The notes: generated by a model from the sequence alone, not told the origin. Numbered from the stretch's first letter, positions 39,417 through 49,447 are shown. The stretch: 64,000 nucleotides of DNA from Coleofasciculaceae cyanobacterium (GCA_036703275.1 DATNPK010000092.1:81349-145348); one strand, 5' to 3'. A program made the numbers and translations.

Positions 39417-40400
39417 CTAAGCTTTGTAGAACTCTACTGTAGTTCCTGCGAGATCGGCAACTTTATCGATCAAAGCTTGGCGTTGAGATTCATCCATAAC
39501 AGTAAAAGAATTAGCCAGATCGACTTTTTCCTGCATCTGTTCGGGATCGTTTGCGCCTGTAATTAAAACACTCACGGGTAAAGACCAAGTAAAATTAATT
39601 GCCTCAGCAATGCTAACTCGGTTCGGCACAATCTTCGGATTATCTCCGCTTTGTCCATGAGAAGAACCACCAAAAAAGCCGCCATTTGCTAAAGACTTCA
39701 TGGCTAATACACCTATATTGCGTTCGATTAGTTGCGGCATTACCTGTTTGATAAAGCTGGAATAGTTAGGATCGGCAAGGTTTACGGGCATTTGACAAGT
39801 ATCGAAAATATTAGATTCCATAACTCGTAATAGCGCATCGGGTTGATAATGACCAGTAAAGCCAAGATGCCGAACCTTGCCTGATTCTTTGGCTTCTGCC
39901 ATTACTTCAAACACTCCATTAGCAACGCGTCCATCAACATCTTGAGGATCATTTACCGAATGTACCTGCCATAAGTCCAGATAATCAGTATTCAACCTAC
40001 GTAGAGATCCTTCTAGGTGAAGACGAGCATCATCCGCATTGCTAGCGGTGCTTTTAGTCATTAAGTAAATAACATCTCGATATTGAGGCGTGAGCAATTT
40101 ACCGTAACGAGTTTCACTACCACCAGACTGATACGACTCAGCAGTATCGAAAAACCTAACTCCACCTTCAAGGGCAATTTCAATAGTTTCTTGAGCATCC
40201 CGTTCGCTGCTCATCCCTCCAACGTGCGCTCCCCCTACGCCTAGCATCGTTACCGCTTCACCCGTTCGCCCCAAAGTTCTAAGAGGCAATAATTTACCTA
40301 AGCGATCTGTGGGAGTCTTATCTTGAGCCTCGGCTTGAGTAGAAAGCAAGATTCCAGCCGTAAAACCTCCTAGCCATTTGAGTACTGAACGTCGCTCCAT
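39417..40400 (-). CDS. Aldo/keto reductase with Tat-type export signal
   Basis: A 327-residue aldo/keto reductase. Unlike the other three in the window it begins with a twin-arginine-like signal, MERRSVLKWLGGFTAGILLS followed by TQAEA, so it is probably exported folded with its NADPH. The barrel has FFDTAESYQSGGSETRYGKL (Asp, Tyr), YLMTKSTASN (Lys) and DLWQVHSVND (His). The middle has GFTGHYQPDALLRVMESNIF. Export of an NADPH enzyme is unusual, and a periplasmic or thylakoid-lumen role is inferred, not shown. Confidence 0.85.
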   Translation of the reverse strand: MERRSVLKWLGGFTAGILLSTQAEAQDKTPTDRLGKLLPLRTLGRTGEAVTMLGVGGAHVGGMSSERDAQETIEIALEGGVRFFDTAESYQSGGSETRYGKLLTPQYRDVIYLMTKSTASNADDARLHLEGSLRRLNTDYLDLWQVHSVNDPQDVDGRVANGVFEVMAEAKESGKVRHLGFTGHYQPDALLRVMESNIFDTCQMPVNLADPNYSSFIKQVMPQLIERNIGVLAMKSLANGGFFGGSSHGQSGDNPKIVPNRVSIAEAINFTWSLPVSVLITGANDPEQMQEKVDLANSFTVMDESQRQALIDKVADLAGTTVEFYKA

Positions 40401-40506
40401 AGTTCTAATACCTTAATCTGTTTTCAAGTTAATTCTACACAGAAAAAAAAGCTAAGAACTCTGGCAAGTTAATATAAACAAAGCTAATTTACAACATCAA
40501 ACATAT

Positions 40507-40917
40507 ATGAACTTATCCGTTAGCTTAATTTTGCTTTACTCCATAGTTGGAGCGGTTATTTTAACTTATGCCCCTTTTTTAGTGGTAGCTTGGGGACGAT
40601 TACAGGTTGGTTACAATCAATCAGCACCTCGTGCTATGTTTGACAAACTTCCTGCTTATGCTCAAAGAGCTACTTGGGCGCATCAGAATAGTTTTGAAGC
40701 TTTGACCATTTATGGTTTGGCTGCGCTGATGGCTTACGTTACTGGAGTAGAATCAGACTGGGCAAAAATTGCCGCGATCGCCTTTATTGTAGCCCGATTG
40801 CTCTATTCTGTATTCTATATTTCAAATATTGCTTTAGGGCGATCGCTGATGTTTGCGCTCGGTTCTTTGTCTGGTTGGACTCTATTTGCTCTGAGTATCT
40901 TGCGGGTGATGAATTAG
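40507..40917 (+). CDS. MAPEG family membrane protein
   Basis: A 136-residue integral membrane protein with four hydrophobic helices: LILLYSIVGAVILTYAPFLV, the loop with RAMFDKLPAYAQRATWAHQN, ALTIYGLAALMAYVTGV, IAAIAFIVARLLYSVFYISN and SLSGWTLFALSIL. The RA..N..E and R..Y...Y patterns (HQNSFEALTIYG and ARLLYSVFY) match MAPEG proteins (membrane-associated, eicosanoid and glutathione metabolism). Cyanobacterial members have no settled substrate. It diverges from the Tat-type aldo/keto reductase with a 106-base gap. Confidence 0.8.
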   Translation: MNLSVSLILLYSIVGAVILTYAPFLVVAWGRLQVGYNQSAPRAMFDKLPAYAQRATWAHQNSFEALTIYGLAALMAYVTGVESDWAKIAAIAFIVARLLYSVFYISNIALGRSLMFALGSLSGWTLFALSILRVMN

Positions 40918-41039
40918 CAATTAGCAAGATTTAACACTAAATCCGATTGATAAAGTACTCTTGACCAAACATTAAACATTAAACTCGCGAACAAGTTGTT
41001 GATAAATGATAGATGTTAAATGTTCAATGATCTGACTCC

Positions 41040-41975
41040 TTACCTCATCGCCTCAGTACTGCCAAAACTAATATCATCTTCTTGGTACTCTGGGGGTTCA
41101 ACGTGAATTAGTACTCGCACCGTGCCGAAATGCTTTTCTAAAAGTTCTTCGATTTGTTCGGTAATTTGATGAGCGATCGCCAAGTCATCTGTATCTACAA
41201 TCAAGTGCATTTCGATAAATACCTGTCTACCCAACATTCCTCGTGAGGCAATATCATGACAGTTGATTACGCCTGGAACTTGAATGACAACATCGTAGAT
41301 AGCTTCTGGGGCGATCGCCATTTCATCAACCAGCCAAGGTAAATTTTCACTAATTACTTCCCAACCACTGCGAAACACTAATAACGCTACAGGAAAAGCC
41401 AAAATTACATCCAGCCATTGCAGTTGAGGAATGCTTAGGTTTTCAGCTTGCCAAACTCCTACTAAGCTAGCGATCACAATAATTGTTACCCAAATATCGC
41501 TCATGGTATGTTTAGCATCAGCGATCAAGATTGGACTATTAATTTTTCTGCCGATGTTACGCTCGTAAAAAGCCACAAAAATGTTTACGCCCAAAACTAG
41601 CAGCAAAAGCCACAACTCAGTCGAAGAGATGGAAATTTCTACCTTTTCCGTGTTTAAAAAGATCTTTTCTACTGCGCCACGTAAAATCTCAAAGCAAGCA
41701 ATACCCAAGAATGCAGCAATACCCAATGCTCCTACCGCCTCAAACTTTTGATGTCCATAAGGATGTTCGCGATCGGGTTGAGGAGAGGAAATACGGTTAG
41801 TAACTAAACCCAAAACATTGTTAACGCTATCGGTGACGCTATGTAGTGCATCTGCCTGTAGGCTCAAAGAACCAGTAGCTATACCCAAGGTAAACTTGAG
41901 CGCCATAACAAACAAATTTAGAAACAGAGTTAGCCAAAGAACTCGACGCACTTGCGAACGGTTATCTTGCACCAT
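41040..41975 (-). CDS. Cation diffusion facilitator (CDF) family efflux protein
   Basis: A 311-residue CDF transporter that would export a divalent metal (Zn, Fe, Mn or Co) in exchange for protons. Membrane helix II has ADALHSVTDSVNN and helix V has ADAKHTMSDIW: the HXXXD pairs of the transport site, both complete. The His-Asp pair is common in zinc and iron exporters. The cytosolic C-terminal domain (about 215-295) has GVINCHDIASRGMLGRQVFI and EMHLIVDTDDLAIAHQI. Specificity cannot be fixed from sequence alone. Confidence 0.88.
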   Translation of the reverse strand: MVQDNRSQVRRVLWLTLFLNLFVMALKFTLGIATGSLSLQADALHSVTDSVNNVLGLVTNRISSPQPDREHPYGHQKFEAVGALGIAAFLGIACFEILRGAVEKIFLNTEKVEISISSTELWLLLLVLGVNIFVAFYERNIGRKINSPILIADAKHTMSDIWVTIIVIASLVGVWQAENLSIPQLQWLDVILAFPVALLVFRSGWEVISENLPWLVDEMAIAPEAIYDVVIQVPGVINCHDIASRGMLGRQVFIEMHLIVDTDDLAIAHQITEQIEELLEKHFGTVRVLIHVEPPEYQEDDISFGSTEAMR

Positions 41976-42210
41976 ATAACAATTGAAACTTTTTTGGATG
42001 GTTGCTTTATAATCATAGTCTTAAAAATAGCTATAGTCTCTATTTGGTAATGCTTATAGCAATGTTTAGCTCTGGAAAAGATGTAACTTATTGAGATAAT
42101 TTCTGACAGATAAACGATTAAATTTCGCCAGTCTGATAAATTAGAATTACAGATTTATCAAAAGATATTTGCATTAAATCTAAGATATTAAATTAAATTA
42201 AATTTTTACT

Positions 42211-42552
42211 ATGGCTCAGTTAACCCTTAATTTAGTTCAAGGAGCAGTTAGCTTCAACTTCTCTATTGATGCAGCAAAACAGCTACAGGCGGAAATATCT
42301 ACACTAATGCAAAGCCTCAAAGCAATTGCAGGTGCTACCTCGAGTGCTGCTAGTCGTCCAGCTAGACAAGAATCAATGGAATATCGTTATACAGGTGATG
42401 TGTTTTTAGAAATCTTCTGTAACCCTAATATTTATCCCAGTCCTTTTGCGGCTAAAATTTTGATAACTCTGCGAGACGATCGCATTCGTTTGACTAGTGA
42501 AGCTGAACTTACTCAGTTAATTGAAGACTTGAATGTATTTCTCGAAGGATAA
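42211..42552 (+). CDS. Conserved cyanobacterial hypothetical protein
   Basis: A 113-residue soluble protein without known domain. It has no signal peptide or membrane segment. It starts MAQLTLNLVQGAVSFNFSID, has an Ala/Ser-rich linker (GATSSAASRPAR) and ends with a compact stretch PFAAKILITLRDDRIRLTSE and ELTQLIEDLNVFLEG. The pattern of alternating hydrophobic residues around ILITLRDDRIRLT suggests beta strands. It stands alone, in front of rsmB on the same strand with 191 bases between. I do not recognise a function. Confidence 0.7.
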   Translation: MAQLTLNLVQGAVSFNFSIDAAKQLQAEISTLMQSLKAIAGATSSAASRPARQESMEYRYTGDVFLEIFCNPNIYPSPFAAKILITLRDDRIRLTSEAELTQLIEDLNVFLEG

Positions 42553-42743
42553 TTGAAGCGCGATCGCTTTAATAGTTGGAGTTGGATCGCGCGATCGCTG
42601 ACATTACATAAATCAAGACAATATTAATAGTCAAATAATGTAAATTCTATCTTTAAGACAACGATGTCTTACTCTTGATTTTATGTTTGGCAAATCCTAC
42701 TAGTACTACAATAAATAGGGTAATTGTTTGATTTCTCTTCAGC

Positions 42744-44099
42744 ATGGCATTTACTCCCAACTCGCGATCTTTAGCTTTCTTGGCCCTAAAAAATGTATAT
42801 CAAAAGAAAGCCTATACTGATGTTGCGCTCAATCGCGTCATTAAGTCTATGGGTAAATCTGCTGAGATCAGCCAAACAGATCGCAGTTTTGCTTGTGAGT
42901 TGGTTTATGGAATTGTGCGTCGTCAACGTACATTAGATGCGTTGATCGATCTACTAGGCAAGAAAAAAGCAGTACAACAACCCCCAGATTTAAGAATTAT
43001 TCTGCATCTTGGTTTATATCAGCTGCGCTATTTAGATCGTATTCCTGCTTCAGCCGCGGTTAATACTAGTGTGGAATTGGCTAAAGCTAATGGCATTGCT
43101 AAACTCGCTGGAGTAGTTAACGGCTTGTTACGAGGATATATTCGTCAAGCTGAATCTGGCGAGCCTCTGCAACTACCAGAAGATCCGATAATTAGATTGG
43201 GTGTAAAACATAGTTTCCCTGATTGGATTGTGGAAACTTGGTTAGAGCAATTACCACTGGAAGAGGTAGATCGGCTACTTGCTTGGTTTAATCGATCGCC
43301 CAAAATTGATTTACGAGTTAATATTTTAAAAACTAACCTAACTGAAGTAGAAGCTGCGTTTAAAGCTGTTGGTGTTGACGTTGAGCAAATACCTAACCTA
43401 CCTCAAGGATTACGACTAGAAAACGCGGGTGCAGTTACTGATTTACCTGGATATAAAGACGGATGGTGGGTAATTCAAGATAGTAGCGCGCAGCTAGTCA
43501 CACATTTATTAGATCCTCAGCCTGGAGAGACGATTATTGATGCCTGTGCTGCCCCAGGAGGCAAAACAACCCATATTGCCGAATTAATGGGAGATGAGGG
43601 GCAAATTATTGCTTGCGATCGCGCTGCTAAACGCTTAGAAAAAGTTAGGGAAAATGCTGCACGATTACAGTTAAAATCAATTAAAATTGAAGTAGGAGAT
43701 AGTCGAAACTGCGAGCAATTTGTTAATATTGCTGATCGCGTACTCTTAGATGCACCTTGTTCGGGCTTGGGTACACTTCATAAACGCCCCGACCTTCGTT
43801 GGCGACAAACATCTCAAGGGATTCGGGAACTTTTTACCCTGCAAAAGGAACTATTAGAACAAGCAGCTACTTGGGTAAAGCCAAAAGGTATTTTAGTTTA
43901 CGCAACTTGCACTCTTAATGTTTTAGAAAATGAAAAAGTAATACAATCATTTTTGGCAAATAACACTAATTGGAGTATTCAATTTCCTCCCGATGCGATT
44001 GCTAAAAACTGGTTAACAAACGAAGGCTGGATTAAAGTTTATCCCCACCGACATAATATGGACGGATTCTTTATGGTGGGATTAGTACGAGATTGGTGA
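42744..44099 (+). CDS. rsmB: 16S rRNA cytosine-967 C5-methyltransferase
   Basis: Methylates C967 of 16S rRNA using S-adenosylmethionine. The 451 residues include the NusB-like RNA-binding start (SLAFLALKNVYQKKAYTDVA, about residues 8-27) and the methyltransferase core: SAM loop DACAAPGGKTTHIAELM, PCSGLGTLHKRPDLRW with the releasing Cys, and the catalytic TC motif in VYATCTLNVLENE. The end HNMDGFFMVGLVR is typical of this family. The following gene begins one base after its stop, so the two are co-transcribed. Confidence 0.93.
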   Translation: MAFTPNSRSLAFLALKNVYQKKAYTDVALNRVIKSMGKSAEISQTDRSFACELVYGIVRRQRTLDALIDLLGKKKAVQQPPDLRIILHLGLYQLRYLDRIPASAAVNTSVELAKANGIAKLAGVVNGLLRGYIRQAESGEPLQLPEDPIIRLGVKHSFPDWIVETWLEQLPLEEVDRLLAWFNRSPKIDLRVNILKTNLTEVEAAFKAVGVDVEQIPNLPQGLRLENAGAVTDLPGYKDGWWVIQDSSAQLVTHLLDPQPGETIIDACAAPGGKTTHIAELMGDEGQIIACDRAAKRLEKVRENAARLQLKSIKIEVGDSRNCEQFVNIADRVLLDAPCSGLGTLHKRPDLRWRQTSQGIRELFTLQKELLEQAATWVKPKGILVYATCTLNVLENEKVIQSFLANNTNWSIQFPPDAIAKNWLTNEGWIKVYPHRHNMDGFFMVGLVRDW

Positions 44100-44100
44100 G

Positions 44101-44532
44101 ATGTGGAGCAATAAAATTAACAAGATGAAACAAATTCTTAAGCTTATCATTGCTGCTGCTTGGATTGATGGCGTTATTCAACCAGAAGAAAGAGCTTATT
44201 TACGTCGAGTAGCGCGAGATTTTCAGCTAGCTAACGATCCTGAAATTAAACCATTACTATCAGAATTAAGACCAATTCAAGCTGTTGAGTGTTATCGATG
44301 GCTGGAAGAATATTTTGGTGAACATCCCTCTGTGGCTGATTATCAAGAATTGCTAGAGAAAATTAGTGGTCTAATTTATAGCGATGGTTATGTCGATGTT
44401 AGGGAAGCGAAGTTAATTGAGACTATTCAAAGTTGCGATCCTAATAATCCAGATTGTCGTAATTCTGTTTTAGATAGGATGCTACGCAAAATTCAAAAAA
44501 TCTATAAAGCAGCAATTGAACAACAAGTTTGA
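44101..44532 (+). CDS. TerB-like domain protein
   Basis: A 143-residue (or 135 from the second Met at 44125) helical protein. It has the TerB-like pattern: LKLIIAAAWIDGVIQPEERA YLRRVA and then LISGLI-like SGLIYSDGYVDVREAKLIE, with two acidic D-G-.-.-.-.-E elements (DGVIQPEE and DGYVDVRE) that resemble metal-binding loops of TerB. Known TerB members bind membranes or metals in stress-related systems, but a function here is not established. It directly follows rsmB. Confidence 0.7.
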   Translation: MWSNKINKMKQILKLIIAAAWIDGVIQPEERAYLRRVARDFQLANDPEIKPLLSELRPIQAVECYRWLEEYFGEHPSVADYQELLEKISGLIYSDGYVDVREAKLIETIQSCDPNNPDCRNSVLDRMLRKIQKIYKAAIEQQV

Positions 44533-45101
44533 TTAATGCTAATTGGAATTTTTTAGCTTTTAGCTCTTAGTTTTCAGTAATGTGATTTATTAACCAAATA
44601 ACACATTATTTGAATGCTTTCTATACAAAAATATCTTAATTAAAATCATAGTTAATTAAGGCGATCGCTGTTTATATTAAGTTGCTTTTAAATAGACAAG
44701 ATTACCTCGTGCCAAGAAAAACGCGCAAAGTGAAATTATAAATTTGAATGCCACTCGGTATTAAGAGTTAAAAATGTTTCTTATTTATTAAGTTTAAAGT
44801 AATTTATAGTATATTTGCTTTTTTTTTACTACAAAAATTATATGATAGTTTAACAGTTCAATCATAAAAATTTTTATAGCTAATTCTATAGCTCAGAGTA
44901 ATTAGTAATTAATCTCAACCATACTAATTTAAGTTTAAGAGTTTGATGTTATTTACTCATGCTTTATTCGGGAGAATTTGGCGGTAGGATTTGAATCTAA
45001 GTTCATAAATCTATCCTGAGATACTTACTTTATTTTGATGTAAACAGGCAGAATGGGGCTTTATTTTTCAGATAAATTCTAGATCTTGTTACAGCTAAGC
45101 T
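44533..45101. other. Non-coding AT-rich gap
   Basis: No gene is seen on either strand in 569 bases. It begins with an AGCT-type heptad repeat at 44552-44570 and has long T and A runs (for example nine T at about 44819). A GGATTTGAATCTAAG word near 44988 resembles part of a tRNA T-arm but no tRNA can be folded. No promoter is clear. Confidence 0.5.
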
Positions 45102-47360
45102 ATGTTGAGAGCCAAAACTTCTAATACTGTTTCTGCCAAAAGTTTTCAGGCAACACCCTTTTTATTGGCTCTATATTTTGTTTCTGGCTTTAGCGCCCTG
45201 CTGTATCAGGTAGCCTGGCAAAGAATGTTAGGCTTGTTTTCAGGTTCTGATATTCGTTCGGTAACGATTATTGTCGCTTCCTATCTGCTGGGATTGGGCT
45301 TAGGAAATTTATTAGGCGGCTCGATTAGCGATCGCTTGTCTAATCGCCAGTGTGTCATGGTATATGGCTGCTGTAACCTTGGTATTGCTAGCTTTGCCTT
45401 AGCCAGTCGTTTTATTTTCTACGATCTGCTGTTTCTCAGGCTGCAATATCTAGCTCAGTCTTTGCTAGTAACTTTAGGAATTGTTTTTATCAGTCTCTTG
45501 ATTCCTACAGTTTTAATGGGTATATCTTTACCCATGTTATCTAAGGCAATCAACCGTAGTGCGGAGGGTGCTGCATCCCTAATTGGCTGGTTGTATGGAT
45601 TCAATACTCTTGGTTCGGGTTTGGGGACTTTAGTTTCAGGGTGGTATATTGTCGGTACTTTAGGCTACAGCAAGACAGTTTACTTGGGCGCGATCTTTAG
45701 CCTTACTGTTGGTGTATCAGCGTTAGTTTTAGCTTCTCGTTTTCCTAACCGTAGTTTGTCTGAGGATAAATCAAATATCAACTTAAAGCCAAACCAAGAT
45801 GATACTCGATCGCTTAAATCCTGGTATATATTAGTTTTTTTAGCAGGTTTTACGGCAATTTCCTGGGAAATTATTTGGTTTAGAGTATTAGACATTGCTC
45901 TACAGTCAAATGCTTATACCTATGCTCATTTACTAGCTTTTGTGTTAATTAGTAGTGCGGTGGGCAGCATGATCGGGGCAAAAGCAATTAATTATATTCG
46001 TCGTCCTAAAAAAGTATTTCTCATTATTCAGGGCATTATTGCGCTTTATTCAGCGATCGCCATTTGGGGTATTGGACTTTATTGGCAGGCTCATCCCGGT
46101 TTACGCTCGGATCAGGGATTTGTCAACCTTAACGACATTAACGCCGAAGTGCTATTTAAGTATTTAATCATCCCTGGAGCGATCGCTATCCTACCCAGCT
46201 TGCTCATGGGTTTTTATTTTCCCTTAGTCCAAAAAGCCGTGCAGCAGGATTACGGGCAAATCGGCAAACGAGTCGGCTCGATCTATCTGGCTAATATTTT
46301 AGGCAATACCCTGGGTAGTTTATTAACTGGCTTGATCTTAATCGATTTACTCGGTACGGCTGGTTCTATTAGGCTGTTAGTTGCCCTCGGATTAGGGTTC
46401 TTACTGGCTATGCGCCCTAAATTAATTAAAAACCGACTAACTATTACGCTAATTATTATCTCAGCCATAGCGATCGCCATTTTTCCTAATAATAATCGTC
46501 TTTGGGCTGCACTCCATGCCGTCGATCCTCAGGCTTATTTTCAGGTTGCCGAAGATTCTACCAGCGTAGCGGCGATCGCTGAAACTAATGGTCAAGGCAA
46601 ATTACTTGCCAGTGGTCAAGTACAGGCAAACTTTCCCTATTTGCATATCCATGGGCTGTTAGGTAGCGTTCCTGCTTTATTGCATCCAAATCCGGAAAAG
46701 GTAATGATTATTGGCTTGGGTTCTGGAGGTACTCCTCACACTATCGGCGTGAACCCTATAACCAAAAAAATAAAGATTATTGAGCTATTGGGAGCAGAAC
46801 TACCCGTATTGCGACAATATGCTCAAAAACCCGCTGGTAAGCCACTTCAGTATCTATTTCAAGACCCCCGTTACGAAATTATAGTTGGAGATGGACGTAG
46901 AGAATTAACCGTTAGTAACGAGAAATTTGACATTATCGAAGCGGATGCAATTCAACCCTGGCGATCGCGTGCAGGAATGCTGTACTCTCAGGAGTTTTTT
47001 CAACAAGTGCAGTCTCACCTCAAGCCAGGAGGCTTTTTTGTGCAGTGGGATGTCGGTTCGGGGGCGCAACAAACCATGCAGAGCGTCTTTCCTTACGTTA
47101 CTAAAGTCGGCATGGCAGGTAACTTATGGATTTTAATTGGCAGCGACGATCCTGTACTTTTTGATAAAAAGCTGCTGCTGCAACGATTGAAACAACCTAA
47201 GGTAATTAGTTTTTTAGAACAGGCAGGAATTAACCCCGTAAACGTACGTCGCGATGTCAGACAGGCTTATGTCAAGAGCTTTAAGCGTCAAAAAGACAAT
47301 CTAACTCAACCTTTTAATACCGATCTGTTTCCTCGTGGAGAATATTATTTAAATCGTTAA
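45102..47360 (+). CDS. Membrane fusion protein with spermidine-synthase-like C-terminal domain
   Basis: A 752-residue protein. The first 460 residues hold about 12-14 membrane helices of MFS-like arrangement, starting LLALYFVSGFSALLYQVAWQ RM and including GLGLGNLLGG, GWLYGFNTLGSGLGTLVSGW and IYLANILGNTLGSLLTGLIL. The last 240 residues form a Rossmann domain of the spermidine synthase family: MIIGLGSGGTPHTIG, IELLGAELPVLRQY, IIVGDGRRELTVSNEKFDII, and SQEFFQQVQSHLKPGGFFVQWD. Such fusions are common in bacteria; the enzyme activity is unproven and the SpeE polyamine motifs are incomplete, so a spermidine role should not be assumed. Confidence 0.78.
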   Translation: MLRAKTSNTVSAKSFQATPFLLALYFVSGFSALLYQVAWQRMLGLFSGSDIRSVTIIVASYLLGLGLGNLLGGSISDRLSNRQCVMVYGCCNLGIASFALASRFIFYDLLFLRLQYLAQSLLVTLGIVFISLLIPTVLMGISLPMLSKAINRSAEGAASLIGWLYGFNTLGSGLGTLVSGWYIVGTLGYSKTVYLGAIFSLTVGVSALVLASRFPNRSLSEDKSNINLKPNQDDTRSLKSWYILVFLAGFTAISWEIIWFRVLDIALQSNAYTYAHLLAFVLISSAVGSMIGAKAINYIRRPKKVFLIIQGIIALYSAIAIWGIGLYWQAHPGLRSDQGFVNLNDINAEVLFKYLIIPGAIAILPSLLMGFYFPLVQKAVQQDYGQIGKRVGSIYLANILGNTLGSLLTGLILIDLLGTAGSIRLLVALGLGFLLAMRPKLIKNRLTITLIIISAIAIAIFPNNNRLWAALHAVDPQAYFQVAEDSTSVAAIAETNGQGKLLASGQVQANFPYLHIHGLLGSVPALLHPNPEKVMIIGLGSGGTPHTIGVNPITKKIKIIELLGAELPVLRQYAQKPAGKPLQYLFQDPRYEIIVGDGRRELTVSNEKFDIIEADAIQPWRSRAGMLYSQEFFQQVQSHLKPGGFFVQWDVGSGAQQTMQSVFPYVTKVGMAGNLWILIGSDDPVLFDKKLLLQRLKQPKVISFLEQAGINPVNVRRDVRQAYVKSFKRQKDNLTQPFNTDLFPRGEYYLNR

Positions 47361-47361
47361 T

Positions 47362-48381
47362 CTAATTCCAATCGGCTAAGACAATCTTGCCAATTGCACT
47401 TCCCTGTTCAATACGTTGATGAACATGGCGCAGATTTTGCGCCTTAATCGGTTTAACTATGTCGTTACAGGTTGTGATCAGCGTTCCATTTTCAATCAGT
47501 TGGCTAACTTCGTTGAGTAATTTACCCTGTTGGGCCATATCTTCGGTCTGATACATCGAACGAGTAAACATGAATTCCCAGACGAAACCAGCACTCTTGT
47601 TTTTTAGAGTATCCATTGACAGTGGTTGTTTATTTTCCACGACCGTACAGATCGTTCCTTGTGGTTTAATTGCCTCAGCGATCGCCTGCCAGTGTCCATC
47701 GGTATCGTTCAAGCACAGAATGTAATCGACAGTTTGATAATTCACCTTGGCAATTTCTTCAGCCAGATGATGACGATGATTGACAATTATATCTGCACCT
47801 AGTTTCTGACACCAGGCGATCGTTTCAGGACGAGAAGCAGTAGCAATAACCTGAAGCTTGGCTAATTTTTTGGCTAGCTGAATGGCAATAGACCCTACAC
47901 CCCCCGCACCATTAATAATTAAAATTGATTTACCTGCATCTGCGCCATTTTTACTAATGTTTAATCGTTCAAAGAGAGCTTCCCAAGCGGTAATACTGGT
48001 AAGTGGTAAAGCTGCTGCTGTAGCAAATTCTAGATTCTGCGGTTTATGAGCGACAATTCGTTCGTCCACCAACTGAAATTCACTATTGCTGCCAGGACGA
48101 GTAATATCACCTGCGTAATACACTTTATCTCCAAGCTTAAAGCCTGTTACCTTTTCCCCTATTTCCACTACCACGCCTGCTGCATCCCAACCCAGGATAC
48201 GGGGTTGCTCTTCAATTTTGTCTTTGGGACTCCGAAGCTTGGTGTCAACAGGGTTGACTGAAATTGCTTTGACTTGTACCAGCAGATCGTGTCCTCTGGC
48301 TACAGGCTTGTCAATTTCAATATCCTGTAAGCTGTTTTCGTTTTCAATCGGTAAGTATTGAGTTAAGCCGACTGCTTTCAT
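47362..48381 (-). CDS. Zinc-type alcohol dehydrogenase-like / quinone oxidoreductase
   Basis: A 339-residue MDR-superfamily oxidoreductase. The catalytic fold starts ARGHDLLVQVKAISVNPVDT and has ILGWDAAGVVVEIGEKVTGF. The NADPH domain has LIINGAGGVGSIAIQLAKKL (about 152-171). Zinc-binding Cys residues are missing, so it belongs to the zinc-free quinone-oxidoreductase-like group. It is the last gene of a minus-strand run that starts with the broken SDR gene and could have been under the broken LysR regulator. Substrate unknown. Confidence 0.83.
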   Translation of the reverse strand: MKAVGLTQYLPIENENSLQDIEIDKPVARGHDLLVQVKAISVNPVDTKLRSPKDKIEEQPRILGWDAAGVVVEIGEKVTGFKLGDKVYYAGDITRPGSNSEFQLVDERIVAHKPQNLEFATAAALPLTSITAWEALFERLNISKNGADAGKSILIINGAGGVGSIAIQLAKKLAKLQVIATASRPETIAWCQKLGADIIVNHRHHLAEEIAKVNYQTVDYILCLNDTDGHWQAIAEAIKPQGTICTVVENKQPLSMDTLKNKSAGFVWEFMFTRSMYQTEDMAQQGKLLNEVSQLIENGTLITTCNDIVKPIKAQNLRHVHQRIEQGSAIGKIVLADWN

Positions 48382-48500
48382 GGTTTTCTCTTCAAAAGCT
48401 AACTTGCTGCGATTAATTTCTACAAACTCGTATCCATAAATGAATAGTTAGTGTAGCTTCTAGCATCGCTCTCCATAGATATTATAATGATGAACTACTT

Positions 48501-48599
48501 CTAGAACGCTTGGCGTACAGTCAAACTAAGCCGAAGAATCACCTCCTTAAGATCGGCACGGATACTGGCAAACTTACGCAGCTTTTCCTGAGCAGGCAT
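48501..48599 (-). CDS. Short open frame after the SDR gene (doubtful)
   Basis: A 32-codon frame whose ATG follows the SDR stop codon by one base. It reads MPAQEKLRKFASIRADLKEV then ILRLSLTVRQAF. It has basic and hydrophobic residues in a helical pattern. I recognise no family. The tight spacing to the SDR stop could mean translational coupling or a decayed part of a larger gene. Confidence 0.25.
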   Translation of the reverse strand: MPAQEKLRKFASIRADLKEVILRLSLTVRQAF

Positions 48600-48600
48600 A

Positions 48601-49447
48601 TTAACACTCCTTAATGGATTCCCACAATTCGGCAATTTCTTTTGCGCTGTTAGCTTTAATTCGCGACAGATCTATCGGGTAATCGACCCCTAAGTTCTCT
48701 TCAAAACGCGTTGCGGTAAACTGTCCGTTGCTGGCACGCAGAATAAATCCAGTATCTTGGCAAGCGTCACTAGCTAGGTAAATAACTCCAGGAGTGACCC
48801 ATTCGGGCTTGAGATTGGCTGGTGTACCTGTTTCTCCCCACATTCGAGTTTTAGCTACAGGGGATACCGCATTGACAAGAATCTTGTGTTTAAAGCCTTC
48901 CATGCTTAGTGCATTCATGATGCCAACCTGAGCCATCTTGCCAGCAGCATAGGCTGTCAATCCAGATTGAGCGTATTGCTGATACATAGCACGATCTGAA
49001 GTGGTCAAAACTATTCGTGGTGCCGATGATTGTTTTAGATAGTTCCAGGCGTGCTTACATATCCAAATTGTCGCGAGGATATTAACGTCGATGGCACGAT
49101 GTATAAAATCGACCTCTATTTATCTCAATAGCTTGATAGCCTACCCAGCCAGCATTATGGATGAGGATATCCAGGCTGCCGAAAGAATTTATCGTCAGTT
49201 CTACCAGCTCGCGACAAGTCGATTCTTTAGACAGATCGCCGCAATGGGCGATGACGTTTTTACCATGTTCCTGCAACTCGCGCGCAGCATTGGATGCCAC
49301 TGAGTTGTCAATCCCTGCACCCGCACGATCCGTACCCAGATCGCTGATTACGACATTAGCACTCCTGTCAGCTAGGGTTTGAGCGTAAGCTAACCCCAAC
49401 CCTCTACCTGCACCAGTGATGATGGCTGTTTTACCTTTGAAATCCAT
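48601..49447 (-). pseudogene. Short-chain dehydrogenase/reductase gene, one-base frameshift
   Basis: The first part reads MDFKGKTAIITGAGRGLGLA (NAD(P) loop) to HNAGWVGYQAIEINR, then runs off frame at CC 49113-49114. Removing one base gives VDFIHRAIDVNILATIWICK and WNYLKQSSAPRIVLTTSDRA, which joins the second part directly: YQQYAQSGLTAYAAGKMAQV, with the catalytic Tyr and Lys of SDR enzymes. The joined protein is about 282 residues, full length for the family. So one inserted base is the only lesion seen. It is similar to SDR enzymes annotated as 3-oxoacyl-ACP or steroid-type reductases; substrate unknown. The divergent LysR gene is broken too. Confidence 0.88.

Noticed and set aside
44985..45010. 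T-arm-like word GGATTTGAATC, possible tRNA
   Set aside because: The flanks do not form acceptor, D or anticodon arms on either strand.
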